This document shows positions 1 through 6,777 of a stretch of 6,806 nucleotides of DNA, in pieces; positions within the stretch are counted from its first letter, which is position 1; every line of letters starts with the position of its first letter. This DNA comes from an uncultured Alistipes sp. GTDB taxonomy: Bacteria > Bacteroidota > Bacteroidia > Bacteroidales > Rikenellaceae. Made by a program: the position numbers and the translations under genes. The notes beneath the pieces were generated by a model that saw only the letters and a program-made list of their open reading frames with translations, searched no databases and was not told the DNA's origin. The stretch is taken from NCBI GenBank assembly GCA_900766655.1, contig CAAFWE010000186.1, forward strand, positions 1 to 6,806, in the 5' to 3' direction.

Positions 1-84
1 TCGATGCTATCTATCAGCAGACTAATGAGTTGCGAGGAAATAAAAAAGCGGAAACTTCGGAATTTTCAGACATTTCCAGTTCTG

Positions 85-168
85 TACCCAGAGCCGGGGT
101 CGAACCGGCACAGGGGTGAACCTACTGGTGTTTGAGACCAGCGCGTCTACCGATTCCGCCATCTGGGC
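85..168 (-). tRNA. tRNA-Leu, anticodon CAA
   Basis: Read on the minus strand, this folds as a class II tRNA. The 7-bp acceptor stem pairs 168-162 with 92-86, with a G-U first pair, and base 85 is the discriminator A. The anticodon stem (141-137 with 129-125) closes a 7-nt loop whose anticodon is CAA at 134-132, reading UUG leucine codons. A long variable arm follows, as expected for tRNA-Leu. The T arm has a GCCGG/CCGGC stem around a TTCGACC loop. No CCA follows the discriminator base, so CCA would be added after transcription, as is common in Bacteroidota. The gene is single, not in a tRNA cluster, and is transcribed away from the neighbouring operon. I see no integrase or attachment-site duplication next to it. 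Confidence 0.95.
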
Positions 169-202
169 TTCTGCCGAGGCTCTTTCGAGCGTTTCAGCGG
201 TG

Positions 203-232
203 CAAAGGTATAAATAATTTTTTGATTTACAA
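203..232 (-). promoter_or_regulatory. Bacteroidota-type promoter of the tRNA-Leu gene
   Basis: On the minus strand, a -7 box TACCTTTG lies at 210-203 and a -33 TTG at 232-230, with 19 nt between them. This matches the Bacteroidota TTG / TAnnTTTG consensus. Transcription would start a few bases past 203, leaving a leader of roughly 30 nt before the tRNA 5' end at 168. No other gene lies between the promoter and the tRNA. Confidence 0.7.
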
Positions 233-356
233 CTCAAACCTCAAATTTTTCGCAAATTTTTTCTTTTTCTGTGGCAAGAATGCCATTTTTATCACTTGTT
301 AACCCCAGCTTTTGTGGCTCTGCAATCGAAAGTTTGGGCGTAAGTGTGCGATCCTA

Positions 357-373
357 ACAAATTTATAATTTGT
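357..373. repeat. Perfect 7-bp inverted repeat, candidate operator
   Basis: The arms ACAAATT (357-363) and AATTTGT (367-373) are perfect inverted copies separated by TAT. The right arm contains the TTTG at 369-372 that serves as the -33 element of the operon promoter, so a dimeric protein bound here would compete with RNA polymerase. No regulator gene is visible in the window. The region is very AT-rich, so a chance palindrome is a real alternative. Confidence 0.35.
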
Positions 374-399
374 AATTTAACTTTTTATTATTAACTTTG
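369..399 (+). promoter_or_regulatory. Promoter of the chorismatase/DUF1549/DUF1501/PPC operon
   Basis: A -33 TTTG at 369-372 and a -7 box TAACTTTG at 392-399 are separated by 19 nt, which fits the Bacteroidota sigma consensus. Transcription would start near 405, leaving a leader of about 25 nt before the ATG at 432. No Shine-Dalgarno is present; the leader is A/T-rich just before the start codon. No other consensus promoter was noticed between here and the terminator at 6345, so all four genes probably depend on this one. Confidence 0.7.
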
Positions 400-431
400 T
401 CTATGATATACGACTAACCAACCTCAAATAT

Positions 432-1541
432 ATGGGATTAAAGATATTTTCTTCGACCCTTGACCTTAACGACAGCCTTTCGAGAGCTGTCGACAAAAGA
501 CTTAAAGAGATTTCGGCAGACGGAATCTGTGGCGTTGTTTTTTGTGGTACGAGCGAGGAGATGGAGTATCACACTCTGCTCGACAGCCTAAAAAATGCAG
601 TTCACCAATCGTTGGGACGCCAAATTCCCGTAACCCTCATCCCACAACACCTCTTACCTCAGGGCGGTCTTTCGCTCGATATCTATGCGCTTGACGGAGT
701 CTCACCAGCTCGCTTCGAGGTGCGCGATGGCGTATGCTATGGCGTTATCGAAGGCGAGAGCGAGAGTATGCTCTTTGTCGAGGGTGTGGCTGCGTCGGAC
801 TTTGCGGCAACCGTTGCCGAGCAGAGTCACGAAGTCTTCACCAAGCTCGACTCGATACTCTCGGCCTACGGATACGGAGTTGATGACATCGTGCGCCAGT
901 GGAACTACATCGGCAACATCGTGGCGTGTCGTGAGGGCAAGCAGAACTATCAGGAGTTCAACGATGCCCGTTCACGCTACTACGCCAAGGGTGCGTGGAG
1001 CAAGGGTTATCCCGCAGCCACAGGCATCGGCTCGACCGATGGCATCGTTGTGGGTTGCATAGCCTTCAAGAGGGTTGATGGCAAGGGCATCTACCCAATC
1101 GACAATCCGCTGCAGGTGGCAGCACACATCTACTCGAAGAGGGTGCTGATAGACGATGCGGTGGATGCTGTGAAGAGCACACCGAAGTTCGAGCGTGCGA
1201 AGCTCATCGAGACCGAGCGAGGAGCCATCTGCTTCGTTTCGGGCACAGCAGCCATACGAGGCGAGGAGAGCGTCGATGCCTCGTCGGCAAAGATGCAGAC
1301 CATACGCACAATCGAGAATATCGAGCACTTGGTGTCGAAGGAGAACTTGGAGCGTTTCGGTAGCAAGCCTTACGAGCTCAAGTACGCCTACCTTCAGGTC
1401 TTTGTCAAGCACGAGGAGGACTATGCCGAGGTGCGCCAGGTGGTCGAGGAGTACTATCCAAATGTGGCGGTGGTCTACACTGTGGCGGATGTCTGCCGCA
1501 GCGAGTTGTTAGTTGAAATAGAGGGAATATTAATTTCGTAA
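432..1541 (+). CDS. Chorismatase-like protein (FkbO/Hyg5/XanB2 family)
   Basis: A 369-residue protein with no signal peptide, so cytoplasmic. It resembles chorismatases, which split chorismate into pyruvate plus a hydroxybenzoate or a dihydroxycyclohexadiene carboxylate, using two RidA/YjgF-like halves. Visible matches to the family as I know it, in order: RQWNYIGNI (155-163), a NYQEFNDAR segment (172-180), PAATGIG (194-200), IDNPLQVAA (223-231), FVSGTAAIRG (268-277) and, near the C-terminus, ELLVEIEG (358-365), whose acidic residues include the likely catalytic glutamate. Length is normal for the family. The usual G-H-x-S-x-H stretch after SGTA reads G-E-E-S-V-D (277-282), so activity or product type may differ. 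The ATG at 432 follows a good promoter by about 30 nt. It is the first gene of the operon, 4 nt before the next. Such proteins are often labelled only as RidA/L-PSP endoribonuclease-like. I am fairly sure of the family and unsure of the product. Confidence 0.75.
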   Translation: MGLKIFSSTLDLNDSLSRAVDKRLKEISADGICGVVFCGTSEEMEYHTLLDSLKNAVHQSLGRQIPVTLIPQHLLPQGGLSLDIYALDGVSPARFEVRDGVCYGVIEGESESMLFVEGVAASDFAATVAEQSHEVFTKLDSILSAYGYGVDDIVRQWNYIGNIVACREGKQNYQEFNDARSRYYAKGAWSKGYPAATGIGSTDGIVVGCIAFKRVDGKGIYPIDNPLQVAAHIYSKRVLIDDAVDAVKSTPKFERAKLIETERGAICFVSGTAAIRGEESVDASSAKMQTIRTIENIEHLVSKENLERFGSKPYELKYAYLQVFVKHEEDYAEVRQVVEEYYPNVAVVYTVADVCRSELLVEIEGILIS

Positions 1542-1545
1542 TACA

Positions 1546-2958
1546 ATGAAAAAGTTTCTAATTATCGCTCTCTGTCTGCTCTTTCCGACGATGCAGGCAG
1601 CGGCATCGAGCAGATGCTCTGACGAGGTATTTTTGAGGAGACTCTATCTGACTGTGACGGGTGCATTGCCAACAACACAGCAGACGGTCAAGTTCCTCGA
1701 TAGCAAGGATGCCAACAAGCGCGAGAAGCTCGTAAACCAAGTTATCGAGAGCGAGCTTGCGCTCAAATATATGCAGATGCGCTGGGGCGACATCTTGCGT
1801 ATCAAGTCGGAGTTCCCGAGCAACCTTTGGCCAAATGGCGTTCAGGCCTACAATCGTTGGGTCTACGAGCAGTTGCTCAACAATGTGCCTTACAACAAGA
1901 TGGTGCGCGACTTGATTCTCTCGCAGGGTAGTAACTTCCGCGCCCCTGCGGTGAACTTCTACCGTGGATTCCAGAAGCGTTCCCCAGAGAATGTCTATGC
2001 CAACATCAACCTTCTCTTCTTGGGCAACCGCAACTGCAAGGATAATGGTTACCTCTGCTTCTCGCAGGTGTCGTTCAAGTCGACCAAGGAGTGGAAGGAG
2101 GAGATTATCTATCTCGATATCCACCGCAACCTTCCTTGGCAGACCATCAAGTTGGAGGATGGCACCCACCTTGTACCAAAGCCAAACACCGATTGGCGCA
2201 AGGAGTATGTGAATTGGCTCACATCGCCAAAGAACCGTCGCTTTGCCGAGGTTATGGTCAACAGAATGTGGTATTGGATCTTTGGCAAGGGCATTGTTCA
2301 CGAGCCAGATGATTGGCGTGCCGACAATCTTCCGTCGGATCCAGCCTTGTTGAAGGAGTACACCGATTACTTCGTCAGCAACAACTACGATGTGCGCAAG
2401 CTGATGAAGAAGATGCTCCTCTCGGAGCAGTTCAACTCGAAGGCGGCACCCGAGGGTAGCTATGTGCCACAGCGTCTTCCAGCCGAGGTTATTGTCGATG
2501 CTTTGGCCTCGGTGACAGGCATTTGGAGCACCTACAGCAGCCGCGTGCCAGAGCCTTTCACCTTCTATCCGCAGCGCACACGCTCTACCCACTTGGGCGA
2601 TGCTACCGTATCGTCGAGTGAGTTGGAGCTCTTCGGTAAGGTGTCGCGCGATGTCTCGTTGGAGAGTCAGCGCAACAACTCCATCACCTCGCGTCAGTTG
2701 CTCTATCTGATGAACTCGTCGGTGCTCGAGCGTCGCATCCGTCGAAGCCCAATCTTGCAGAAGATCTATCTGGATGGTGGCAATGTCACCAATGTTGCCG
2801 ACGCCATCACACTGCTTGTGTTGTCGCGCCACGCTACGCCAGCCGAGATCGAGATTTACAAGAAGCATATGGAGGAGAGCAAGCAACCGCTCATCGAGGT
2901 AGCCTTCGATATTATGTGGATGCAGCTCAATAGCAACGAGTTCCTTTATAACCACTAA
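1546..2958 (+). CDS. Exported DUF1549/DUF1553 protein, short form lacking CxxCH
   Basis: A 470-residue protein with a Sec signal peptide (charged MKK, a hydrophobic stretch, likely cleavage after A20), so periplasmic or surface-exposed. Residues about 24-160 match DUF1549: FLRRLYLTVTGALPT, then KREKLVNQVIES, W80-GDILR and the FLGNR segment. Residues about 215-465 match DUF1553: WLTSPKNRRFAEVMVNRMW, FGKGIV, a DDWR segment, LPSDPALL, RLPAEVIVDAL, LELFGKVSR, a SRQLLYLMNSS segment, and a C-terminal LNSNEFLYNH. The family, abundant in Planctomycetes and Verrucomicrobia, has no settled function. Those members are commonly 700-1000 residues with a cytochrome-c-like domain; none is present here. Where DUF1549 usually has C-A-Q-C-H after FLG, this protein has only C164 and C171 six residues apart. 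It starts 4 nt after the chorismatase-like gene and ends 11 nt before the DUF1501 gene, its usual partner. Family assignment is firm; role unknown. Confidence 0.88.
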   Translation: MKKFLIIALCLLFPTMQAAASSRCSDEVFLRRLYLTVTGALPTTQQTVKFLDSKDANKREKLVNQVIESELALKYMQMRWGDILRIKSEFPSNLWPNGVQAYNRWVYEQLLNNVPYNKMVRDLILSQGSNFRAPAVNFYRGFQKRSPENVYANINLLFLGNRNCKDNGYLCFSQVSFKSTKEWKEEIIYLDIHRNLPWQTIKLEDGTHLVPKPNTDWRKEYVNWLTSPKNRRFAEVMVNRMWYWIFGKGIVHEPDDWRADNLPSDPALLKEYTDYFVSNNYDVRKLMKKMLLSEQFNSKAAPEGSYVPQRLPAEVIVDALASVTGIWSTYSSRVPEPFTFYPQRTRSTHLGDATVSSSELELFGKVSRDVSLESQRNNSITSRQLLYLMNSSVLERRIRRSPILQKIYLDGGNVTNVADAITLLVLSRHATPAEIEIYKKHMEESKQPLIEVAFDIMWMQLNSNEFLYNH

Positions 2959-2969
2959 TCACTTTTGCT

Positions 2970-4235
2970 ATGAGAAAGATTTATTTGACAATAGTTCTAT
3001 TGCTGACACTCTCGGTTGCGGCCTATGCACAGAGTGCCAAGTCGGTGATATTGATATATTTGGATGGTGGTCCTGCGCAGACCGACACCTTCGATCCAAA
3101 ACCCGCAGCGGGCCGAAACTACTTCGGTAACTTCAAGGATGTCTGCAAGACAAATGTCGAGGGTATCGAGATTGGTCAGAAGTTGCCATTGTTGGCTACT
3201 ATGGCCGACAAGTACTCGTTGATTCGCACAATGACACACGGTAGTAATGCCCACGAGACTGGTCACTACGCAATGATTACGGGCGACACATCGGGTGGAG
3301 CCGTTGTCTACCCATCGTTTGGTGCGGTCATCTCCTATATGAAGAAGGATAGCTACAAGGGAGTCTTGCCTTGCTACATCTCGGTGACCTCGGCAAACAG
3401 CCGATTCAACGAGGGTGGCTTTCTTGGTAATGCCTACAAGTCGTTCGATACGGGCGGTGCTCCCGAGAAGAGTGAGTACGAGGTTGAGGGCGTTGTTAAC
3501 CGCTTTGTCACCAAGGAGCGAATGGATCGTCGTATGAAGATGCTCCAGCAGTTCGAGACTATGCCTTTCGAGAAGCAGAAGATCGATTCGATGCGCGATG
3601 TCAATATGCAGTTTATGTGGGGTAACAGCCGCGAGGTGTTCGACCTCAGCAACGAGCCCGACTCGGTGCGTCAGCGTTATGGCAAGAGTCGTTTGGGACA
3701 GTCGTGCCTTGTGGCGCGTCGCTTGGTCGAGGCGGGTGTTCCTTTCGTGAATGTTCGTATGACGGGCTGGGATACACACAAGAAGCACTTCCAGCGTATG
3801 AACTCGATGTTGCCAAACCTTGACAAGGCTGTTTCGGCTCTGCTTGCCGACTTGGATGCTCGAGGCTTGCTCGATAGCACCATCGTCTTGCTCGGTGGCG
3901 AGTTTGGTCGTACTCCGAAGGTCGACTGGGAGGCCCCTTGGAATGGCGGTCGTGCCCACTTTGGTCGCGTATTCTCCTACTTGGTTGCTGGTGGAGGCTT
4001 CCACGGAGGCAAGGTTGTGGGCAAGAGCGATAAGACTGGCGAGTATGTTGCCGAGCGTCCTGTGCGCCCTTGCGACCTTATCGGTACGGTCTATATGTTG
4101 ATGGGCATCGACCCTTATGGCACCTTGCCACATGTGTCGGAGGGTGATTTGCCAATCCTTCCGTCGTTGTTGGATAAGAAGAAGCCAGGTGGACTTCTCT
4201 ATGAAATAATTGATATCAAAGAACCGAAGAAGTAG
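2970..4235 (+). CDS. Exported DUF1501 protein (alkaline phosphatase/sulfatase-like fold)
   Basis: A 421-residue protein with a Sec signal peptide (MRK, a hydrophobic core, cleavage likely after AYA at residue 20). The rest is a full-length DUF1501 domain, which belongs to the alkaline phosphatase/sulfatase superfamily of metal-dependent hydrolases. Visible motifs: LDGGPAQTDTFDPKP (31-45), H90, H95 and H99 leading to TG (104-105), YPSFG (114-118), WDTH (267-270), GEFGRTPK (310-317) and GRAHFGRVFSYLVAGGG (327-343). The clustered Asp and His residues look like metal ligands. In the family as I know it the last motif is GRDHW; here the Asp is Ala329. Planctomycete members often carry twin-arginine signals, whereas this one does not. 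It lies between the DUF1549/1553 gene and the PPC gene, the usual setting. Hydrolase activity on a phosphate or sulfate ester is plausible from the fold, but no substrate can be named. Confidence 0.88.
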   Translation: MRKIYLTIVLLLTLSVAAYAQSAKSVILIYLDGGPAQTDTFDPKPAAGRNYFGNFKDVCKTNVEGIEIGQKLPLLATMADKYSLIRTMTHGSNAHETGHYAMITGDTSGGAVVYPSFGAVISYMKKDSYKGVLPCYISVTSANSRFNEGGFLGNAYKSFDTGGAPEKSEYEVEGVVNRFVTKERMDRRMKMLQQFETMPFEKQKIDSMRDVNMQFMWGNSREVFDLSNEPDSVRQRYGKSRLGQSCLVARRLVEAGVPFVNVRMTGWDTHKKHFQRMNSMLPNLDKAVSALLADLDARGLLDSTIVLLGGEFGRTPKVDWEAPWNGGRAHFGRVFSYLVAGGGFHGGKVVGKSDKTGEYVAERPVRPCDLIGTVYMLMGIDPYGTLPHVSEGDLPILPSLLDKKKPGGLLYEIIDIKEPKK

Positions 4236-4236
4236 T

Positions 4237-6324
4237 ATGAAAAGCAGAAATATAGTATTGGCGATATTGTTCACCCTTCTCGCGTTGCCTCTTTCGGCGC
4301 AGAAGTTGGTCTCGGGATATCTCTTCCCAGCGGGTGGACAAGTAGGTACCACCGTCGAGGTCGAGGCTGGTGGTCTCAACATCAACAAGGCAAAGAAGGT
4401 GGTCTTCAACCACCCTGGCATCAAGGGCGAGATTTTGCCTTACGAGGAGCCTGTGTCTAAGCGTCGTCGTCGCCGTCGTCTCAACGATCAGAGTAGCCCA
4501 CAGTTGGCAGACAAGGTGAAGATGCTCATCACCATTGCCGACGATGTGCCTTGTGGCTTGTACGATTTGCGTCTGCAGAGCCCGAAGGGACTCTCGAACA
4601 AGCTCCCATTCGAGGTGGCATCCTATCCGAACTACCTCGAGGAGAAGAAGAACTCGAGCTTGAAGAATCCGAATAATGTGGAGTCGTTGCCAGCAGTCTT
4701 GTGCGGCTATGTCAAGCCAGGCGAGGTCGACTACTTCCGCTTTTCGGGCAAGAAGGGCGACAGACTTGTCGCTTCGGTCAAGGGCCGTCAGCTCGTTCCA
4801 TATATGGCCGATGCTGTGCCTGGATGGTTCCAGCCGGTTATCCGCATCCTCGATTCAAAGGGTCGCGAGGTGGCCTACTCGGATGACTACCACCACAATG
4901 TCGATCCAGTGATTATGACCACCTTGCCGAGGGATGACAACTACACACTCTACATCCACGATGCCATCTATCGTGGTCGCGAGGATTTCAACTACCGTAT
5001 TCAGCTCGGAGTCATTCCGTTTGTTACGGGCCGCTACCCAGCCTATGGCGTTGCGGGCAAGAAGGTTAAGCAGGAGCTGGAGGGTGTGAATCTCACCGAT
5101 GAGAGTGCTACCATCAAGGTTAAGAGCGAGGGTTACCATCAGATTACCTACACCAACAAGACGGGTACCTCGAATGCGGTGTCGTACTACGCCTTGCCAA
5201 AGGGTACACGCCTCATTAGCAACCCGAAGGAGGGCGTGACGCTCAACTTCTCGAATGCCATTGTCGACTCGCTGACTGCGGCACAGCCAGTCAAACGCTA
5301 CAGCATCGAGGTCGAGCGAGGCGAGGAGGTTATTGTCGAGCTTATTGGTCGTCGAAACTCGTCGCGTATCGATGCTATAATGCGTCTGCGCGATAGCCAC
5401 GGAAATATGCTTGCTGAGGTAGACGATACGGAGGATCCAATTCAGGGCCTTATCACCTTCCACGCTGACCCAGTCTTGAAGTACAGAGCCAAGGTCGGAG
5501 GCACGATGACACTCGAGGTTGAGGATCTCTATCAGGGCTATGGCAAGGACTACCACTATGTGTTGCGTCGTCACAGCCAGATGCCTTCGTTCAACGCCTT
5601 CGTCTCGCCAGCATATATCACACTCCCTTCGGGTGGAACATCGCAGTTCCGTGTCGATATTACAGGCAAGCTCAAGCGTCCAGCAAACCTTGTTTTGAAG
5701 GGTCTGCCAAGCGGCTACACCACAAGTAGTATGAAGGTGCGTGGTCGTCGTTGGGATGTATCCATCACCGCACCAAAGGGGGCACCTATCAAGCGCATCC
5801 CTATCAAGCTCAAGATTGAGTATCCAAGCAACGGTGGTCGCGAGCAGGCCGATGTATTGCCAGTGGACAAGATGTTGCAGGCCTTCTACTACACCCACCA
5901 TATTCCAGCAGCGGAGTTGGCGGTGGATGTTATCGAGGCGGCACCTTATCGCTTGTCGCTCGATATGGATCTCGAGCAGGATGTTCCTGTGAAAATCACC
6001 GACGAGACCATCCCTGTGAAGGTTACCATCGATAGAACTGCGGGCTTCACCGACAATGTCGATTTGGTATTGGGCAAGAAGAATCGATTGTTCACCCTCG
6101 ACCCTATTTCGTTCCAGCCGGGCGAGACCGAGAAGACTATCTTCATCAAGGTTAACCCTACGATGATGGAGCGTTTCAAGGGCATGAAGAATCGACCAAA
6201 TTGGCAGATGTACATCTCGGGCGTAGTCAAGGGCGAGTGGATTCGCACCAACCGAGGCCGCCAGATTCAGGTTGCCAAGTACGAGGAGATGACACCAATC
6301 TTCAATATTCGTCTCAAGAGATAG
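4237..6324 (+). CDS. Exported PPC-domain, multi-beta-sandwich protein
   Basis: A 695-residue protein. I place the start at ATG 4237, one base after the DUF1501 stop, because MKSRN plus a hydrophobic stretch ending LSA-Q (about residue 21) is a good Sec signal peptide; an in-frame TTG at 4210 would put nine polar residues in front. Residues 26-128 form an Ig/TIG-like domain (FPAGGQVGTTVEVEAGG, later GLYDLRLQSPKGLSN). Residues about 150-258 look like a bacterial pre-peptidase C-terminal (PPC) beta sandwich (GYVKPGEVDYFRFSGKKGD, then ILDSKGREVAYSDD and YTLYIHD). A second PPC-like unit spans about 353-445 (YSIEVERGEEVIVEL, then MRLRDSHGNML). The C-terminal third appears to be further Ig- or Calx-beta-like strands with no catalytic motif seen. 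A run of six arginines (76-81) interrupts the first domain. This architecture is typical of proteins encoded beside DUF1549/DUF1501 genes, probably with a binding or scaffold role. No anchor or type IX sorting domain is obvious. Confidence 0.85.
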   Translation: MKSRNIVLAILFTLLALPLSAQKLVSGYLFPAGGQVGTTVEVEAGGLNINKAKKVVFNHPGIKGEILPYEEPVSKRRRRRRLNDQSSPQLADKVKMLITIADDVPCGLYDLRLQSPKGLSNKLPFEVASYPNYLEEKKNSSLKNPNNVESLPAVLCGYVKPGEVDYFRFSGKKGDRLVASVKGRQLVPYMADAVPGWFQPVIRILDSKGREVAYSDDYHHNVDPVIMTTLPRDDNYTLYIHDAIYRGREDFNYRIQLGVIPFVTGRYPAYGVAGKKVKQELEGVNLTDESATIKVKSEGYHQITYTNKTGTSNAVSYYALPKGTRLISNPKEGVTLNFSNAIVDSLTAAQPVKRYSIEVERGEEVIVELIGRRNSSRIDAIMRLRDSHGNMLAEVDDTEDPIQGLITFHADPVLKYRAKVGGTMTLEVEDLYQGYGKDYHYVLRRHSQMPSFNAFVSPAYITLPSGGTSQFRVDITGKLKRPANLVLKGLPSGYTTSSMKVRGRRWDVSITAPKGAPIKRIPIKLKIEYPSNGGREQADVLPVDKMLQAFYYTHHIPAAELAVDVIEAAPYRLSLDMDLEQDVPVKITDETIPVKVTIDRTAGFTDNVDLVLGKKNRLFTLDPISFQPGETEKTIFIKVNPTMMERFKGMKNRPNWQMYISGVVKGEWIRTNRGRQIQVAKYEEMTPIFNIRLKR

Positions 6325-6344
6325 TGCATACATATCTATAGATC

Positions 6345-6382
6345 ACAAGGGGTTCCAACACCATTGGAGCCCCTTGTTCTTT
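6345..6382 (+). terminator. Intrinsic terminator of the four-gene operon
   Basis: The arm ACAAGGGG-T-TCCAA (6345-6358) pairs with TTGGA-G-CCCCTTGT (6364-6377) around a 5-nt loop. This gives 8 plus 5 Watson-Crick pairs joined by one T-G wobble. A short T-rich tail (TCTTT) follows. It starts 21 nt after the PPC gene stop codon and before the next promoter, so it separates the operon from the TIR gene. The U-tract is short, as is often the case in Bacteroidota. Confidence 0.8.
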
Positions 6383-6447
6383 GCGCTATATAAATATATA
6401 AGTATTACACCCAACAGCACCGAGGCGAGATGTTTTTGAGCGATTTA

Positions 6448-6479
6448 TTTGGTTGAAAGCTTCATATTTACTAACTTTG
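6448..6479 (+). promoter_or_regulatory. Promoter of the TIR-domain gene
   Basis: A -33 TTTG at 6448-6451 and a -7 box TAACTTTG at 6472-6479, 20 nt apart, fit the Bacteroidota consensus; the -7 box is identical to that of the upstream operon. Transcription would begin near 6485, leaving a leader of about 35 nt before the ATG at 6522. It lies downstream of the terminator, so the TIR gene is its own transcription unit. Confidence 0.7.
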
Positions 6480-6521
6480 TTCTGACAAATCCGTTAACTA
6501 ACCCCATTTACCCCTATATTT

Positions 6522-6777
6522 ATGAAATACGATGTTTTTGTAAGTTATCGCAGAAGTTCGTTCGAGTCGGCAAACTTGATAGCCGAGAAGATGCGTTCGA
6601 AGGGCTTTTCGGTCTTCTTTGATGTTGAGACGTTGAGGTCTGGAAAATTCAACGAGCAGTTGTACGATGTGATAGACAACTGTAACGATTTTATATTGGT
6701 ATTGCCACCAAATGCGTTGGATAAATGCCACAACGAAGAGGATTGGGTGCGTCGAGAACTAATTAGGGCGATGCAGG
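6522..6777 (+). CDS. TIR-domain protein, N-terminal part, cut by contig end
   Basis: About 85 genuine residues are present before adapter sequence begins; the in-frame stop at 6798-6800 comes from the adapter, so the true C-terminus is missing. The visible part is most of a TIR domain at the extreme N-terminus: YDVFVSYRR (3-11, first strand and box 1), VFFD (31-34, second strand), the LRSGKF loop (38-43), NDFILVLPP (55-63, third core strand), then W75-V-R-R-E79. This last is a WxxxE motif, and E79 aligns with the catalytic glutamate of NAD-cleaving TIR domains. Bacterial TIR proteins often act as NADase effectors in anti-phage defence, but they also serve as adaptors. The partner domain that would settle this lies beyond the contig. 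No signal peptide is present, so it is cytoplasmic. The coding sequence looks more AT-rich than the operon upstream, which fits an accessory gene but is weak evidence over 256 bases. Confidence 0.82.

Noticed and set aside
42..77. Possible terminator for the tRNA-Leu gene on the minus strand
   Set aside because: A run of six T follows the tRNA on its strand, but the only pairing upstream is a 4-5 bp stem with a large loop, too weak to call.
3..116. Plus-strand open frame entering from the left edge
   Set aside because: Its stop lies inside the tRNA gene, its sequence is unrecognisable, and half of it is tRNA. Another frame stops at 23-25, so a gene tail ending there cannot be excluded or supported.
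22..237. 71-residue minus-strand reading frame
   Set aside because: It runs through the tRNA-Leu gene and its promoter; the apparent protein is translated tRNA sequence.
413..419. ACTAACC shared by the leaders of the operon and the TIR gene (also 6497-6503)
   Set aside because: Seven bases at different distances from the start codon (12 and 18 nt) are easily shared by chance.
1558..2955. Very long open frames antisense to the operon genes (also 2997-4424 and 4855-6333)
   Set aside because: They mirror the real genes because those genes use few TTA, CTA and TCA codons. Their translations show no domain or signal, while the plus-strand proteins match known families throughout.
4210..4236. Upstream TTG start for the PPC protein
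   Set aside because: It overlaps the DUF1501 gene and adds nine polar residues before a clear signal peptide that begins at ATG 4237.
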